Positions 18,818 to 27,968 of a stretch of 35,886 nucleotides of DNA are shown one piece after another. Made by a program: the position numbers and the translations under genes. How positions within the stretch are numbered: the first letter of the stretch is position 1; each line of letters begins with the position of its first letter. A model generated the notes under the pieces. It saw only the letters and a program-made list of their open reading frames with translations, made no database searches and was not told the DNA's origin. The DNA comes from Methanobacteriota archaeon (GTDB lineage Archaea > Methanobacteriota_B > Thermococci > Methanofastidiosales > Methanofastidiosaceae): NCBI GenBank assembly GCA_023622545.1, contig JAMNZA010000055.1, forward strand, positions 1 to 35,886, given 5' to 3'.

Positions 18818-18982
18818 ATGTACGGCGATAGAAAGGGCGGATTCAACAGACCCCCCCGTGAAATGCACAAAGCAACATGTGCAGGCTGTGGACAGGAAAC
18901 TGAAGTCCCATTCAAACCAGATGGAACAAGACCTGTTTACTGCAAGGAATGCTACCAGAAGAAAAATCCAAGAAGATATTAA
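18818..18982 (+). CDS. Small CxxC-x17-CxxC zinc-ribbon protein
   Basis: 54 aa from ATG 18818, preceded by AAAGGAG: MYGDRKGGFNRPPREMHKATCAGCGQETEVPFKPDGTRPVYCKECYQKKNPRRY; exactly 17 residues between CxxC pairs. Confidence 0.88.
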   Translation: MYGDRKGGFNRPPREMHKATCAGCGQETEVPFKPDGTRPVYCKECYQKKNPRRY

Positions 18983-19126
18983 GAGAGTTTTTAGTAAAAG
19001 GTTATTTCTAGTAGTATAGGAAAAGTCCTTTTATTTTTTATATTTAATTTAATTTCTAACTAAACTTAGTTCCAGAACTATAATTTTTGACAAAAGTCTT
19101 TTTAAGTCTAAATGTAAGTTTATTAC

Positions 19127-19504
19127 ATGATACTTATTATAGCTGGCTCAAAAAGCGATGAGCAAATTGTGAATAAAGTGAAAAATGTTTTTGATGAGAA
19201 TAATATAAAATATGAAATTCAATATGCTTCCGCACACAGAGAACCTGAGAGGGTTGCAGAGCTTGCTAAAAAAGATTATGATGTTTTTATTGCAATAGCT
19301 GGCTTAGCAGCTGCACTCCCCGGAGTAGTTGCATCTCATACTAAAAAACCGGTAATAGGTGTACCTGTTTCTTCTAAATTAGGCGGTTTAGACGCTCTTT
19401 TGTCTATAGTACAGATGCCAAAAGGGGTTCCTGTAGCTTGTGTAGGCATTGATAACGGAGAAAATGCTGCATATCTTGCAATGAGGATAATTGGGGTGAA
19501 ATAA
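19127..19504 (+). CDS. purE: PurE-type carboxylase/mutase (5-(carboxyamino)imidazole ribonucleotide mutase family)
   Basis: 125 aa; [73 protein letters not shown]. Confidence 0.94.
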   Translation: MILIIAGSKSDEQIVNKVKNVFDENNIKYEIQYASAHREPERVAELAKKDYDVFIAIAGLAAALPGVVASHTKKPVIGVPVSSKLGGLDALLSIVQMPKGVPVACVGIDNGENAAYLAMRIIGVK

Positions 19505-20511
19505 TGGCAATTCCTAAGGATTATAAATCATCGGGTGTTGACATAAAAGTTGAAGAGAAATCAATAAGCGCTTTAGTTTCAATTATTAAGGAGACTCTTA
19601 AATTTAGAAAAGGAGAAATTGGTGCTGCAATAGGAGATATAGGAAGTTTTTCAGGATTAATTGAATTTGGTAACTATGCATTGTCTTTGGCTACTGATGG
19701 AGTGGGTTCAAAAGTTCTTGTCGCACAGAAACTAAAAAAATATGATACTGTTGGAATAGATGTTATAGCTATGAATGTTAATGATGTCATATGTAACGGT
19801 GGAACTCCAATAGCTTTTGTAGATTATATTGCATTAGAAAAAACATCAGAGTATATGTTAGGAGAAATCGCAAAAGGACTTTTGGAAGGTGCAAAACAAT
19901 CAAATATGCCTATTGTTGGTGGTGAAACTGCTACTCTTCCCGACATAATAAAAGGTGATGGGGAAGGATTTGATCTTGCTGGAACTTGCCTAGGTGTTGT
20001 GGAAAAAGACAAGATTATTTCTGGAAAAGATATTAAACCAGAAGATGTTGTTATAGGAATTGCTTCTTCTGGTATTCATTCTAACGGTTTAACTCTTGCA
20101 AGAAAAGTTTTGGGTGTTGAGGATTATCCTGAACTTCTAATTCCAACTAGAATTTATGTAAAACAAATTCTTGAACTGACACAAAAAGTCAAAGTTAAAG
20201 GAATGGCCCACATTACGGGTAGTGGTCTTCTAAACTTGAAAAGATTAAAGAAAGGTATGGGATTTGAACTTGAATTGCCTGAGCCGCCAATGATATTCAA
20301 AAAGATGATGGCAGCTGGCGTGGAAATAGAAGAGATGTACAAGACCTTCAATATGGGAACTGGATTTATGGTCATAGTAGCAAAAGAAGACAAAGACAAA
20401 GCGCTAAGTATTTTAAATAAATATTATCCATCCTATGTAATAGGTAAAGTAATCTCAGAAGATGTAATAAGGACTCATATAAAAGGGCTAGACAAGAGAT
20501 TCACCTTATAA
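19504..20511 (+). CDS. purM: AIR synthetase
   Basis: 335 aa; YKSSGVDIKVEEKSI, LATDGVGSKVLVAQ, DVIAMNVNDVICNGGTPIAFVDYIAL, GGETATLPDI, GSGLLNLKRL. Confidence 0.96.
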   Translation: MAIPKDYKSSGVDIKVEEKSISALVSIIKETLKFRKGEIGAAIGDIGSFSGLIEFGNYALSLATDGVGSKVLVAQKLKKYDTVGIDVIAMNVNDVICNGGTPIAFVDYIALEKTSEYMLGEIAKGLLEGAKQSNMPIVGGETATLPDIIKGDGEGFDLAGTCLGVVEKDKIISGKDIKPEDVVIGIASSGIHSNGLTLARKVLGVEDYPELLIPTRIYVKQILELTQKVKVKGMAHITGSGLLNLKRLKKGMGFELELPEPPMIFKKMMAAGVEIEEMYKTFNMGTGFMVIVAKEDKDKALSILNKYYPSYVIGKVISEDVIRTHIKGLDKRFTL

Positions 20512-20632
20512 TGATGCTCAATTTTATATAAATTTACCAAAACACATAAAAAGAGTGAGTTCGTTCTATCAACAGTTTAGGGTAATCTAAAATAATTTTA
20601 ATTACTGTTCATTGAGTCTATGGAGATATAAG

Positions 20633-22612
20633 ATGGCAAAAACTCAATCTAAGAAAAAAAAGCAATCTGATGAAGTCCCAAGAATAGGTGTTTATGTCTG
20701 TCATTGTGGAACTAATATTGCAGGTAGCGTCAATATTGGCGAAGTTGTTGAGTTCTCAAAAAATATCAAAAATGTTTCTGTTGTCAGAGAACATATGTAT
20801 CTATGTTCCGAACAGGGGCAGAATATGATAAAAGACGATATAAAAAAAGAAGGCGTTACAAGAGTTGTTGCCGCTTGCTGTTCCCCAAGGACACACGAAG
20901 AAATATTTAGAAAAACACTAAATTCTGGAAATCTAAATAAGTACTTGTATGAGCAGGTAAATATTAGAGACCAGTGCTCATGGCCCCATTTTAAAGATAA
21001 AGATAATGCCACAAATAAGGCCAAGCAACTTGTAAAAAGTGGGATTTATCGAGCTAGTGAATTAGAGCCTCTCCAAGATAGGAAATTATCCGTTCTAAAA
21101 TCTTGCCTAGTAATAGGTGGTGGAATATCTGGAATTAATGCAGCTTTAGATCTTGCACGCAGTGGATATCATGTTTATCTTGTGGAAAGAAATCCAAGCA
21201 TCGGCGGGAAGATGGCCCAATTAGACAAGACTTTTCCTACAAATGATTGCTCTGCATGTATTCTTGCACCCATGATGGTAGAGGTATCAAATACTTCAAA
21301 TATTGAACTTCTTACATATTCAGAAATTGAATATGTTTCAGGCCATATTGGAAAATACCACATTACTGTAAGGAAAAAACAGACCTCGGTAGACTGGGAA
21401 AAATGTAACGGCTGCGGGGACTGTAGTATCGTTTGTCCTGTAAAAGTTGACAATGAATTCAATTGTAATATGGATAAGAGGAAGGCCGTCTATATACAAT
21501 TCCAACAGGCAATACCCATGAAAGCTGTTGTAGATAAGAAAAAATGTGTTAAATGTAAGTTATGTGAGAAGAGATGTCAAGTTGGAGCTATAGACATATC
21601 AAAAAATGAAGATGAATTCATTGAATTTGACGTTGGAAGCATTATTGCAACAACTGGGTATGACCTATTTGATCCAAATAAAAAAGCCGAATATGATTAT
21701 GACCACCCCAATGTTATTACATCCCTTGAACTTGAAAGGATGATGTGTGCATCAGGCCCAACAAAAGGAGAAATATTGAGACCTTCTGATGGAAGGAAAC
21801 CTCATACCATATCCTTTATTCAGTGTGTAGGTTCAAGAGATGAAAAAACAAATGATTATTGTTCTAGAATATGTTGTACTTATTCTATAAAGCATGCAAG
21901 ACTTCTAAAAGAGAAATACCCTGATATGGATATTTACATACATTATATTGACCTTAGGTGTTTTGGAAAAGGATACGAAGAGTATTATAGAATAGCTAGG
22001 GAAAAAGGTGTCAAATTCATAAGGGGAAGAATTAGTCAGATTGATTCAATTGGGGATAGGTTAGAAGTTTCAGGGGACGATGATACATTAGGAGAGCAGA
22101 TTAGTGTTATAGCAGATCTTGTTGTATTGGCTGTTGCAATGGAGTCCTCAAAAGGGGCAAAGAAATTAGCAAATTTACTAAATATTAGTACTGATAAGAC
22201 TGGATTCTTTAAAGAAATACATCCTAAATTAAAACCAGTCAGCACAGATAGTGATGGTATATTCATTGCAGGGGCTTGCCAAGGGCCAAAAGAAATACCT
22301 GATGCTGTAAGTCAAGGAAAAGCTGCGGCTTCTGCAGCGTCTTCTCTTATGTCAAAAGGTGAGATCGAAATTGAACCTTTGTTTGCTCAGATTACTGAGG
22401 ATTTATGTGCTAAATGTAGAACTTGTGAATCCCTATGCACTTACAAGGCCATTAAATACACTGATGAAGATAAAATGGAAGTAGATATAGCTTTGTGTAA
22501 AGGATGTGGAGTATGTTCTGCAGCTTGTCCTTCTGGAGCTATTAAAGCTAACCACTTTACAAACAAACAAGTCAGAATGCAAATTTTAGCCTTGACGGAG
22601 GGTATACATTGA
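20633..22612 (+). CDS. hdrA: Heterodisulfide reductase subunit A (HdrA)
   Basis: RIGVYVCHCGTNIAGSVNI, CCSPRTHEEIF, VIGGGISGINAALDLA, several 4Fe-4S motifs. Likely start is internal Met at 20633 (MAKTQSKKKK). Confidence 0.95.
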   Translation: MAKTQSKKKKQSDEVPRIGVYVCHCGTNIAGSVNIGEVVEFSKNIKNVSVVREHMYLCSEQGQNMIKDDIKKEGVTRVVAACCSPRTHEEIFRKTLNSGNLNKYLYEQVNIRDQCSWPHFKDKDNATNKAKQLVKSGIYRASELEPLQDRKLSVLKSCLVIGGGISGINAALDLARSGYHVYLVERNPSIGGKMAQLDKTFPTNDCSACILAPMMVEVSNTSNIELLTYSEIEYVSGHIGKYHITVRKKQTSVDWEKCNGCGDCSIVCPVKVDNEFNCNMDKRKAVYIQFQQAIPMKAVVDKKKCVKCKLCEKRCQVGAIDISKNEDEFIEFDVGSIIATTGYDLFDPNKKAEYDYDHPNVITSLELERMMCASGPTKGEILRPSDGRKPHTISFIQCVGSRDEKTNDYCSRICCTYSIKHARLLKEKYPDMDIYIHYIDLRCFGKGYEEYYRIAREKGVKFIRGRISQIDSIGDRLEVSGDDDTLGEQISVIADLVVLAVAMESSKGAKKLANLLNISTDKTGFFKEIHPKLKPVSTDSDGIFIAGACQGPKEIPDAVSQGKAAASAASSLMSKGEIEIEPLFAQITEDLCAKCRTCESLCTYKAIKYTDEDKMEVDIALCKGCGVCSAACPSGAIKANHFTNKQVRMQILALTEGIH

Positions 22613-23157
22613 AAATTATTCTTAATAATACTAACAAAGATCTTGTCGATAAGGTCATTGAAAATGGCGGTAAAAGAGTTACTGAATGCTTCCAATGCGG
22701 TATGTGTGCTTCAGGATGCCCCGTTGCAAGTGATACTGATCATAAAATCAAAAGAACTATGCACCAAGTTCTTTTAGGACTTGATGAACAAATTCTAGAT
22801 AAAAAGGCAATATGGCTATGTACTACTTGCTTCATGTGCCTTGAAAGATGTCCTCAAAATGCAGGGCCCACTGATGTCGTTATAGCTCTTCGGAGAATGT
22901 CTGCTGAAAAAGGAATTATTCCTGAAGCTCAGATAGAAGTTGCAAATAATATTTATCATCTTGGACACGCAGTCACAGTCAAAAAGGGAATATCCCTAAG
23001 AGAAAAAGTAGATGCGCCCCCACTTACTACTGCTGGTTCAGACAAGAAGTATATTGACGAAATCCAGAAAATCGTGGACTCTACCCATGCTGTGAAACTG
23101 CTTAAAATAAGAAAGGAATGGAAACCAAAAGGAGATGATGTGATTGCCTGCGACTGA
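22609..23157 (+). CDS. hdrC: Heterodisulfide reductase subunit C (HdrC)
   Basis: 182 aa; CFQCGMCASGCPVA and CTTCFMCLERCPQ; overlaps the hdrA stop. Confidence 0.94.
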   Translation: MKIILNNTNKDLVDKVIENGGKRVTECFQCGMCASGCPVASDTDHKIKRTMHQVLLGLDEQILDKKAIWLCTTCFMCLERCPQNAGPTDVVIALRRMSAEKGIIPEAQIEVANNIYHLGHAVTVKKGISLREKVDAPPLTTAGSDKKYIDEIQKIVDSTHAVKLLKIRKEWKPKGDDVIACD

Positions 23158-24037
23158 TTACGCGTTTTACCCTGGTTGCATAATTCCCTTAAGGTATCCA
23201 GATATAGAAAATTCAATAAGAGAGACTATGCCACTTCTTGGTGCCAATGTTTACGATATGGTCGGCGCAGGTTGTTGCCCGCCAGGAGGAGCTTTCTGGT
23301 CTGTTGAAGAAATTTCAGGACTGACCCAGAGTGCAAGAAATATCACAATAGCTGAATCCATGAACAAAGATATAATGGCTGTATGTAATGGATGTTTCTG
23401 TTATCTAAAAAATAGCAATCATATTTTAATGAGTGACCAAGAAAAAAGAGAAAGAGTAAATACTATTCTAAACAAAGTAGGCAGAAAATATCAAGGTACA
23501 GTCTCAGTTTATCATATAGTTGAAATACTTCACGATTATATTGGTGTAGAAAAAATTCAAAATTCTACAAAAATAAAATTAGACGGTGTTAAGGCAGCAG
23601 TTCATTACGGCTGTCATCTTTTAAGACCTTCAGATCATCTCATGGCTGAAAATCCAGAAAAACCTCACAAACTAGATGCACTAGTAGAAGCTTTAGGAAT
23701 GGAAAGTGTTTACTACCCTAAAAAGTTATCATGTTGTGGAGCTGGAGGAGGTATGAGGGGAAATAATCCCGATGTAACTTTGAAGATTTTAGAAAAAAAA
23801 CTTTTGAATATAAAATATTCAGACCCCGATTGTATTGTGACAGCTTGCCCATTCTGTTTCCTTCAATTTGATTTAGGCCAGAAAGGTCTAAGAGATAAAG
23901 GCGAAGATTTCTGCATACCTGTATTTTATTACAATCAACTTCTCGGGTTATCAATGGGACTTCCAAAGAAGAGGGTTGCATCAATATCTGAAACTCCTAG
24001 AGATGGATTCATAAAAAGATTTTATGGTGTTGACTGA
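23144..24037 (+). CDS. hdrB: Heterodisulfide reductase subunit B (HdrB)
   Basis: 297 aa; two CCG-type modules (YPGC..GCCPPGGAFWS..CNGC and YGCHLL..LSCCGAGGG..CPFC). TTG start inside the hdrC end. Confidence 0.94.
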   Translation: MPATDYAFYPGCIIPLRYPDIENSIRETMPLLGANVYDMVGAGCCPPGGAFWSVEEISGLTQSARNITIAESMNKDIMAVCNGCFCYLKNSNHILMSDQEKRERVNTILNKVGRKYQGTVSVYHIVEILHDYIGVEKIQNSTKIKLDGVKAAVHYGCHLLRPSDHLMAENPEKPHKLDALVEALGMESVYYPKKLSCCGAGGGMRGNNPDVTLKILEKKLLNIKYSDPDCIVTACPFCFLQFDLGQKGLRDKGEDFCIPVFYYNQLLGLSMGLPKKRVASISETPRDGFIKRFYGVD

Positions 24038-24450
24038 TGAGTAAATTTGAGCCTAATATTATTGGTTTTGTTTGTAACTGGTGTACATATGCTGGAGCTG
24101 ATCTAGCAGGTTCATCTAGATATAGTTACCCGCCAAACATAAAATTGATAAGACTTATGTGTTCTGGTAGAGTCGATCCAGCATTTATTCTAGAAACTTT
24201 TGCTAGAGGTGCGGATGGTGTTTTTGTAGGTGGATGTCATATACCAACAGATTGTCACTATCAGCAGGGTAATTTTAAAGCATTAAAAAGAGTTACAATG
24301 TTAAAAAAACTCATATCTGAAATGGGTATAGAACCAGAGAGGCTTGAGATATTTTGGATTTCTGCTTCTGAGGGGAAGAGGTTCTCTGAAGTTATGACAT
24401 CGTTCACTGATAAGATTAGAGAACTAGGGCCAAATCCTTTAAAGGTTTGA
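24037..24450 (+). CDS. mvhD: F420-non-reducing hydrogenase iron-sulfur subunit D (MvhD)
   Basis: 137 aa; IIGFVCNWCTYAGADLAG, MCSGRVDP, GADGVFVGGCHIPTDCHYQQGN. Confidence 0.94.
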   Translation: MSKFEPNIIGFVCNWCTYAGADLAGSSRYSYPPNIKLIRLMCSGRVDPAFILETFARGADGVFVGGCHIPTDCHYQQGNFKALKRVTMLKKLISEMGIEPERLEIFWISASEGKRFSEVMTSFTDKIRELGPNPLKV

Positions 24451-24451
24451 A

Positions 24452-24919
24452 ATGAAAAAGATCATAGTTCTTGGAATCGGCAATCCCTACCTAAAAGACG
24501 ATAGGATAGGCATAAAAATTGTCGAGGATTTAGAGAAATTTTTCATTAATGGAGAGAATATCATCTTTGAAGTGTTTTATTCATCTGGTATCGAACTATT
24601 GGATTGTATTCTTGATTATGATTGTGCTATCTTTATTGATTCTATTATTTCTGAGAATATTGGAAAGATTAATTACCTCGGATTAGAAGATATGTTATCT
24701 CTACCTGAAACAACTTCACCTCATTCAACTAATTTCTCAACAATGGTAAAATTAGGTATGAAGATATCCCCAGATAGAATGCCAAAAGAAATACTTTTTT
24801 GTGCAATAGGGATAAGAGATCCTTTTACCTTCTCAGATGATTTTTCTTTAGAATTAGAAGAGTCCTACCTTGATATATTGGAGACAATAAAAGATAAAAT
24901 AAAGTATTTATCTACATAG
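24452..24919 (+). CDS. Hydrogenase maturation protease (HycI/HyaD family)
   Basis: 155 aa; IVLGIGNPYLKDDRIGIKIVEDL, DCAIFIDSII, SPHSTNF. Confidence 0.87.
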   Translation: MKKIIVLGIGNPYLKDDRIGIKIVEDLEKFFINGENIIFEVFYSSGIELLDCILDYDCAIFIDSIISENIGKINYLGLEDMLSLPETTSPHSTNFSTMVKLGMKISPDRMPKEILFCAIGIRDPFTFSDDFSLELEESYLDILETIKDKIKYLST

Positions 24920-25241
24920 CTTTAATTATAGCGTCGTGCATTATCATATCTGCTGCTGGTGTCCCAACAAATGCTACTTTACCATTTATAACAATCGTAG
25001 GTACACTCATTACACCAAGTTTTCTTGCTTTAGAGTTCCCTTCAGGGGTTGCTATATTAACAATAGCTACATCAACATTATCATATTGCGATGCAACTCT
25101 ATAAGCCATTTCCGCTGCTGCAGGACAATAAGAACATCCAGATGAAGCAAGAACTTCTATAAGTACTCTTTTCTTCTTGCCAGAAAATCTTTGTTTTAGT
25201 TCTCCCATCTTTTTCTTTCTTATTTCATCAATTTCTTCCAT
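24912..25241 (-). CDS. Thioredoxin/glutaredoxin-fold protein (CSYC)
   Basis: 109 aa; SSGCSYCPAAAEMAYRVA...KLGVMSVPTIVINGKVAFVG (cis-Pro). Confidence 0.88.
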   Translation of the reverse strand: MEEIDEIRKKKMGELKQRFSGKKKRVLIEVLASSGCSYCPAAAEMAYRVASQYDNVDVAIVNIATPEGNSKARKLGVMSVPTIVINGKVAFVGTPAADMIMHDAIIKAM

Positions 25242-25344
25242 TCTAACACTGTCTAAATATAATTATATTTTACTTATAAAAATTTAGATACTTATACAAA
25301 ACATTTTTATAAATAAACATTCATTATGAAAATGGAGGTATAAT

Positions 25345-25947
25345 ATGAAAATATTAGGTGTTTGTGGTTCCCCGAGAGAAGGTAATACTCTATTTTTATT
25401 GAAAAAGGCTCTTGAATCATGCAAGGAGCTCGGAGTTGAAACTGAACTTGTTCATGTAGGATTAATGAAGATAGCTCCTTGTAAGGCATGTGGTGGTTGT
25501 AAAGATACTGGAATTTGTGTCCAAAAAGACGATATGACTCCTATTTATGATAAGATAAAAGGTGCAGATGGGATAATATTGGCATCTCCCGTATATTTAG
25601 GGGGAGTATCCGCACAAATGAAAGCTTTCATGGATAGGACCAGGGCACTTAGAGGGAAGTTTGAGCTTAGGAATAAAGTTGGCGCAGGTATTGCAGTTGG
25701 AGGATTTAGGAATGGAGGCCAAGAAACAACCCTCCAGCAGATATTCAATTTCTTCTTTATACATAATTCAATAGTTGTAGCTGATGAAGTTACATCGCAT
25801 TATGGTGGGGTTGGCCATGGTTACAACATTGGGGACTGCGATAAAGATGAATATGGTATAAAGACATCACAGAATACTGCTAAGAATATGATAAAAGTTC
25901 TAAAGTTAATAAAAGGGGAGGCCAAAGACGAAATAAAGAATTGGTAA
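25345..25947 (+). CDS. NADPH-dependent FMN reductase/flavodoxin-like iron-sulfur flavoprotein (Isf-like)
   Basis: 200 aa; GVCGSPREGNTLFLLKKAL flavodoxin start and CKACGGCKDTGIC (C-x2-C-x2-C-x5-C). Confidence 0.88.
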   Translation: MKILGVCGSPREGNTLFLLKKALESCKELGVETELVHVGLMKIAPCKACGGCKDTGICVQKDDMTPIYDKIKGADGIILASPVYLGGVSAQMKAFMDRTRALRGKFELRNKVGAGIAVGGFRNGGQETTLQQIFNFFFIHNSIVVADEVTSHYGGVGHGYNIGDCDKDEYGIKTSQNTAKNMIKVLKLIKGEAKDEIKNW

Positions 25948-25956
25948 GGTAATCTA

Positions 25957-27084
25957 ATGATAGGAAAAGGAGATGTAAAAAATATCCTAGATAGTTATGA
26001 TCTTGATAACTTAACTATTGGAGTTTTGGGGGGTCACTCTGCCCTAGATATCTCTAGTGGTGTAAAGAAATATGGATTCAATACCGTTGCAGTATGTCAA
26101 AAAGGTAGAGACAAAACTTATTCAAAATATTATAAGACTAGGGATGGACGGGGCTGCATAGATGAAGTAATATCTTTAGATAAATTCAGCGATATAACAA
26201 ATAAGGATGTTCAAAAACAACTAAGAGAAATGAACACTATATTCATACACAATAGATATTTTTGGGTTTACTTTGATTTTGAAAAAATAGAAAATGAATT
26301 CTTTGTTCCAATATATGGTACTAGAGGCCTTGTTAAACTTGAAGAGAGAGATGTCCCAAAAAACCAATATTATCTTTTAGAAAAAGCAGGGATAAGGTTC
26401 CCAAAAATCTTTTCATCTCCTGAAAAAATAGATAGATTAGTAATAGTTAAAGTATCAGAAGCTATTAGAAGCTATGAAAGAGCATTTTTCTTTGCTTCTT
26501 CGCCATTGGAGTATGAACAAAAAAGTAAAGATCTAATCGAAAAAGGCATAATAACTAAAGAAGGTTTGAAAAAGGCTGTGATTGAAGAATATATACTAGG
26601 CGCTCAAACTAATTTTAATTATTTTTACTCAAATACCCGAGAAGAACTAGAGTTAATGGGAACGGATACTAGAAGACAGACAAATCTAGATGGCATATTG
26701 AGACTTCCTGCAAACGAGCAACTTGAAGTTTTAAAATATATCAAACCTAAAATGATTGAAACAGGACATATTACGTGCACAACTAAAGAGAGCATATTGG
26801 AAAAAGCCTTTGATATTGGAGAGAAGTTCGTTGCCGTTACTAAGAAAGAATATCCCCCTGGAATAATTGGTCCTTTTGCCCTTCAAGGTGCAGTAGCATC
26901 ATTAGAAGGAAAAGAAGAGATCGTAATATTTGATGTTTCTATGAGAATTCCAGGAAGTCCAGGAACTAAATTCACACCTCACACAGGATATTTATATGGA
27001 AGAGAGATTAGCTATGGCGAAAGGATAGGGATAGAATTAAGAGAAGCAATAGAAAAAGGCTCTATTGAAAGTATCCTGTCTTAG
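25957..27084 (+). CDS. PurP-family ATP-grasp paralogue (second copy)
   Basis: 375 aa; IGVLGGHSALDISSGVKKYGFNTVAVCQKGRDKTY, YILGAQTNFNYFYS, GPFALQGAV, FDVSMRIPGSPGTKFTPHTGYLYGREISYGERIGIELREAI. Confidence 0.9.
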   Translation: MIGKGDVKNILDSYDLDNLTIGVLGGHSALDISSGVKKYGFNTVAVCQKGRDKTYSKYYKTRDGRGCIDEVISLDKFSDITNKDVQKQLREMNTIFIHNRYFWVYFDFEKIENEFFVPIYGTRGLVKLEERDVPKNQYYLLEKAGIRFPKIFSSPEKIDRLVIVKVSEAIRSYERAFFFASSPLEYEQKSKDLIEKGIITKEGLKKAVIEEYILGAQTNFNYFYSNTREELELMGTDTRRQTNLDGILRLPANEQLEVLKYIKPKMIETGHITCTTKESILEKAFDIGEKFVAVTKKEYPPGIIGPFALQGAVASLEGKEEIVIFDVSMRIPGSPGTKFTPHTGYLYGREISYGERIGIELREAIEKGSIESILS

Positions 27085-27436
27085 GTCTCTTTTTTAAAAA
27101 ATATTTTTCTATTATTTTTTCAATTGATTCTATTGAAAATGGTTTAATTAAAACAAACTTAGCGCCAGCATCAAAAAGTTCTTTTTGTAAATCAGAATAA
27201 GCAGTGCCTCCTATTATAAAGGCATTAGGATCTAACTTAAGAATCTCTTTTGTTGTCTTGATGCCGTCCATCTTTGGCATCTTAATATCCATAATAACAA
27301 CATCAGGAAACTCTTTTTGGTATATCTCGATTCCGGTCATTCCATCGTTTGCTACTAAAACAGTATATGCTGAAAGGCCATATTTCATTACTTCTAAAAA
27401 ATCTTGATTGTCGTCAACTATTAATATTTTAACCAT
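27062..27436 (-). CDS. Stand-alone response regulator receiver domain protein
   Basis: 124 aa; ILIVDDNQDFLE, DVVIMDIKMPKMDG, GGTAYSD, FVLIKPF. Confidence 0.92.
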   Translation of the reverse strand: MVKILIVDDNQDFLEVMKYGLSAYTVLVANDGMTGIEIYQKEFPDVVIMDIKMPKMDGIKTTKEILKLDPNAFIIGGTAYSDLQKELFDAGAKFVLIKPFSIESIEKIIEKYFLKKRPKTGYFQ

Positions 27437-27444
27437 CTGATCAA

Positions 27445-27855
27445 CTATACAACGTTCAAAACTGTGAGGCTTGTAGATTTATTTACACCTTTAAGCTTTC
27501 TGATATTTTCTATAATAATATTAAACTCTTTTGGGGAATTGCATAAAACATATGCTACTACGTCCCACTCACCTGTTGTTTCGTAGACCCTTTTTACGCC
27601 TTCAATAGTTTTGATCTGCTCTACAATCTGATAAGTTGACTCTTGTGTTTGGGTATTTAAAAGAACAAGAGAAATAAATCCAAAACTAGTTGAAATTTCT
27701 ACAGTAAAGTTTTTTATAATACCTGTTTCCACAAGATTTTCTATTCTTCTTCTAATAGATCCCTCAGAGACGGACAATTTTTTAGCAATTTCAGTATTCT
27801 TCATTCTAGAATCTTTTTCCAAAAGACTTAATATTTGAATATCTATATCATCCAT
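27445..27855 (-). CDS. Lrp/AsnC family transcriptional regulator
   Basis: 136 aa; MDDIDIQILSLLEKDSRMKNTEIAKKLSVSEGSIRRRIENLVETGIIKNFTV plus RAM domain. Confidence 0.93.
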   Translation of the reverse strand: MDDIDIQILSLLEKDSRMKNTEIAKKLSVSEGSIRRRIENLVETGIIKNFTVEISTSFGFISLVLLNTQTQESTYQIVEQIKTIEGVKRVYETTGEWDVVAYVLCNSPKEFNIIIENIRKLKGVNKSTSLTVLNVV

Positions 27856-27897
27856 AATAGGAAAATATACTTTGGCTTTAAAAATATTTCGATTATC

Positions 27898-27910
27898 GTA
27901 ATTATATTAC
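27898..27910. promoter_or_regulatory. Inverted repeat in the lrp-lysW divergent intergenic region, candidate Lrp operator
   Basis: GTAAT-TAT-ATTAC; just upstream of a TATA-like TTTAAAA (27928-27934) in the lysW direction. Confidence 0.4.
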
Positions 27911-27968
27911 TATTTTTAACCGTAAGATTTAAAAGCTGTTTACGATTAATGCCATCGAGGTGATTTGG

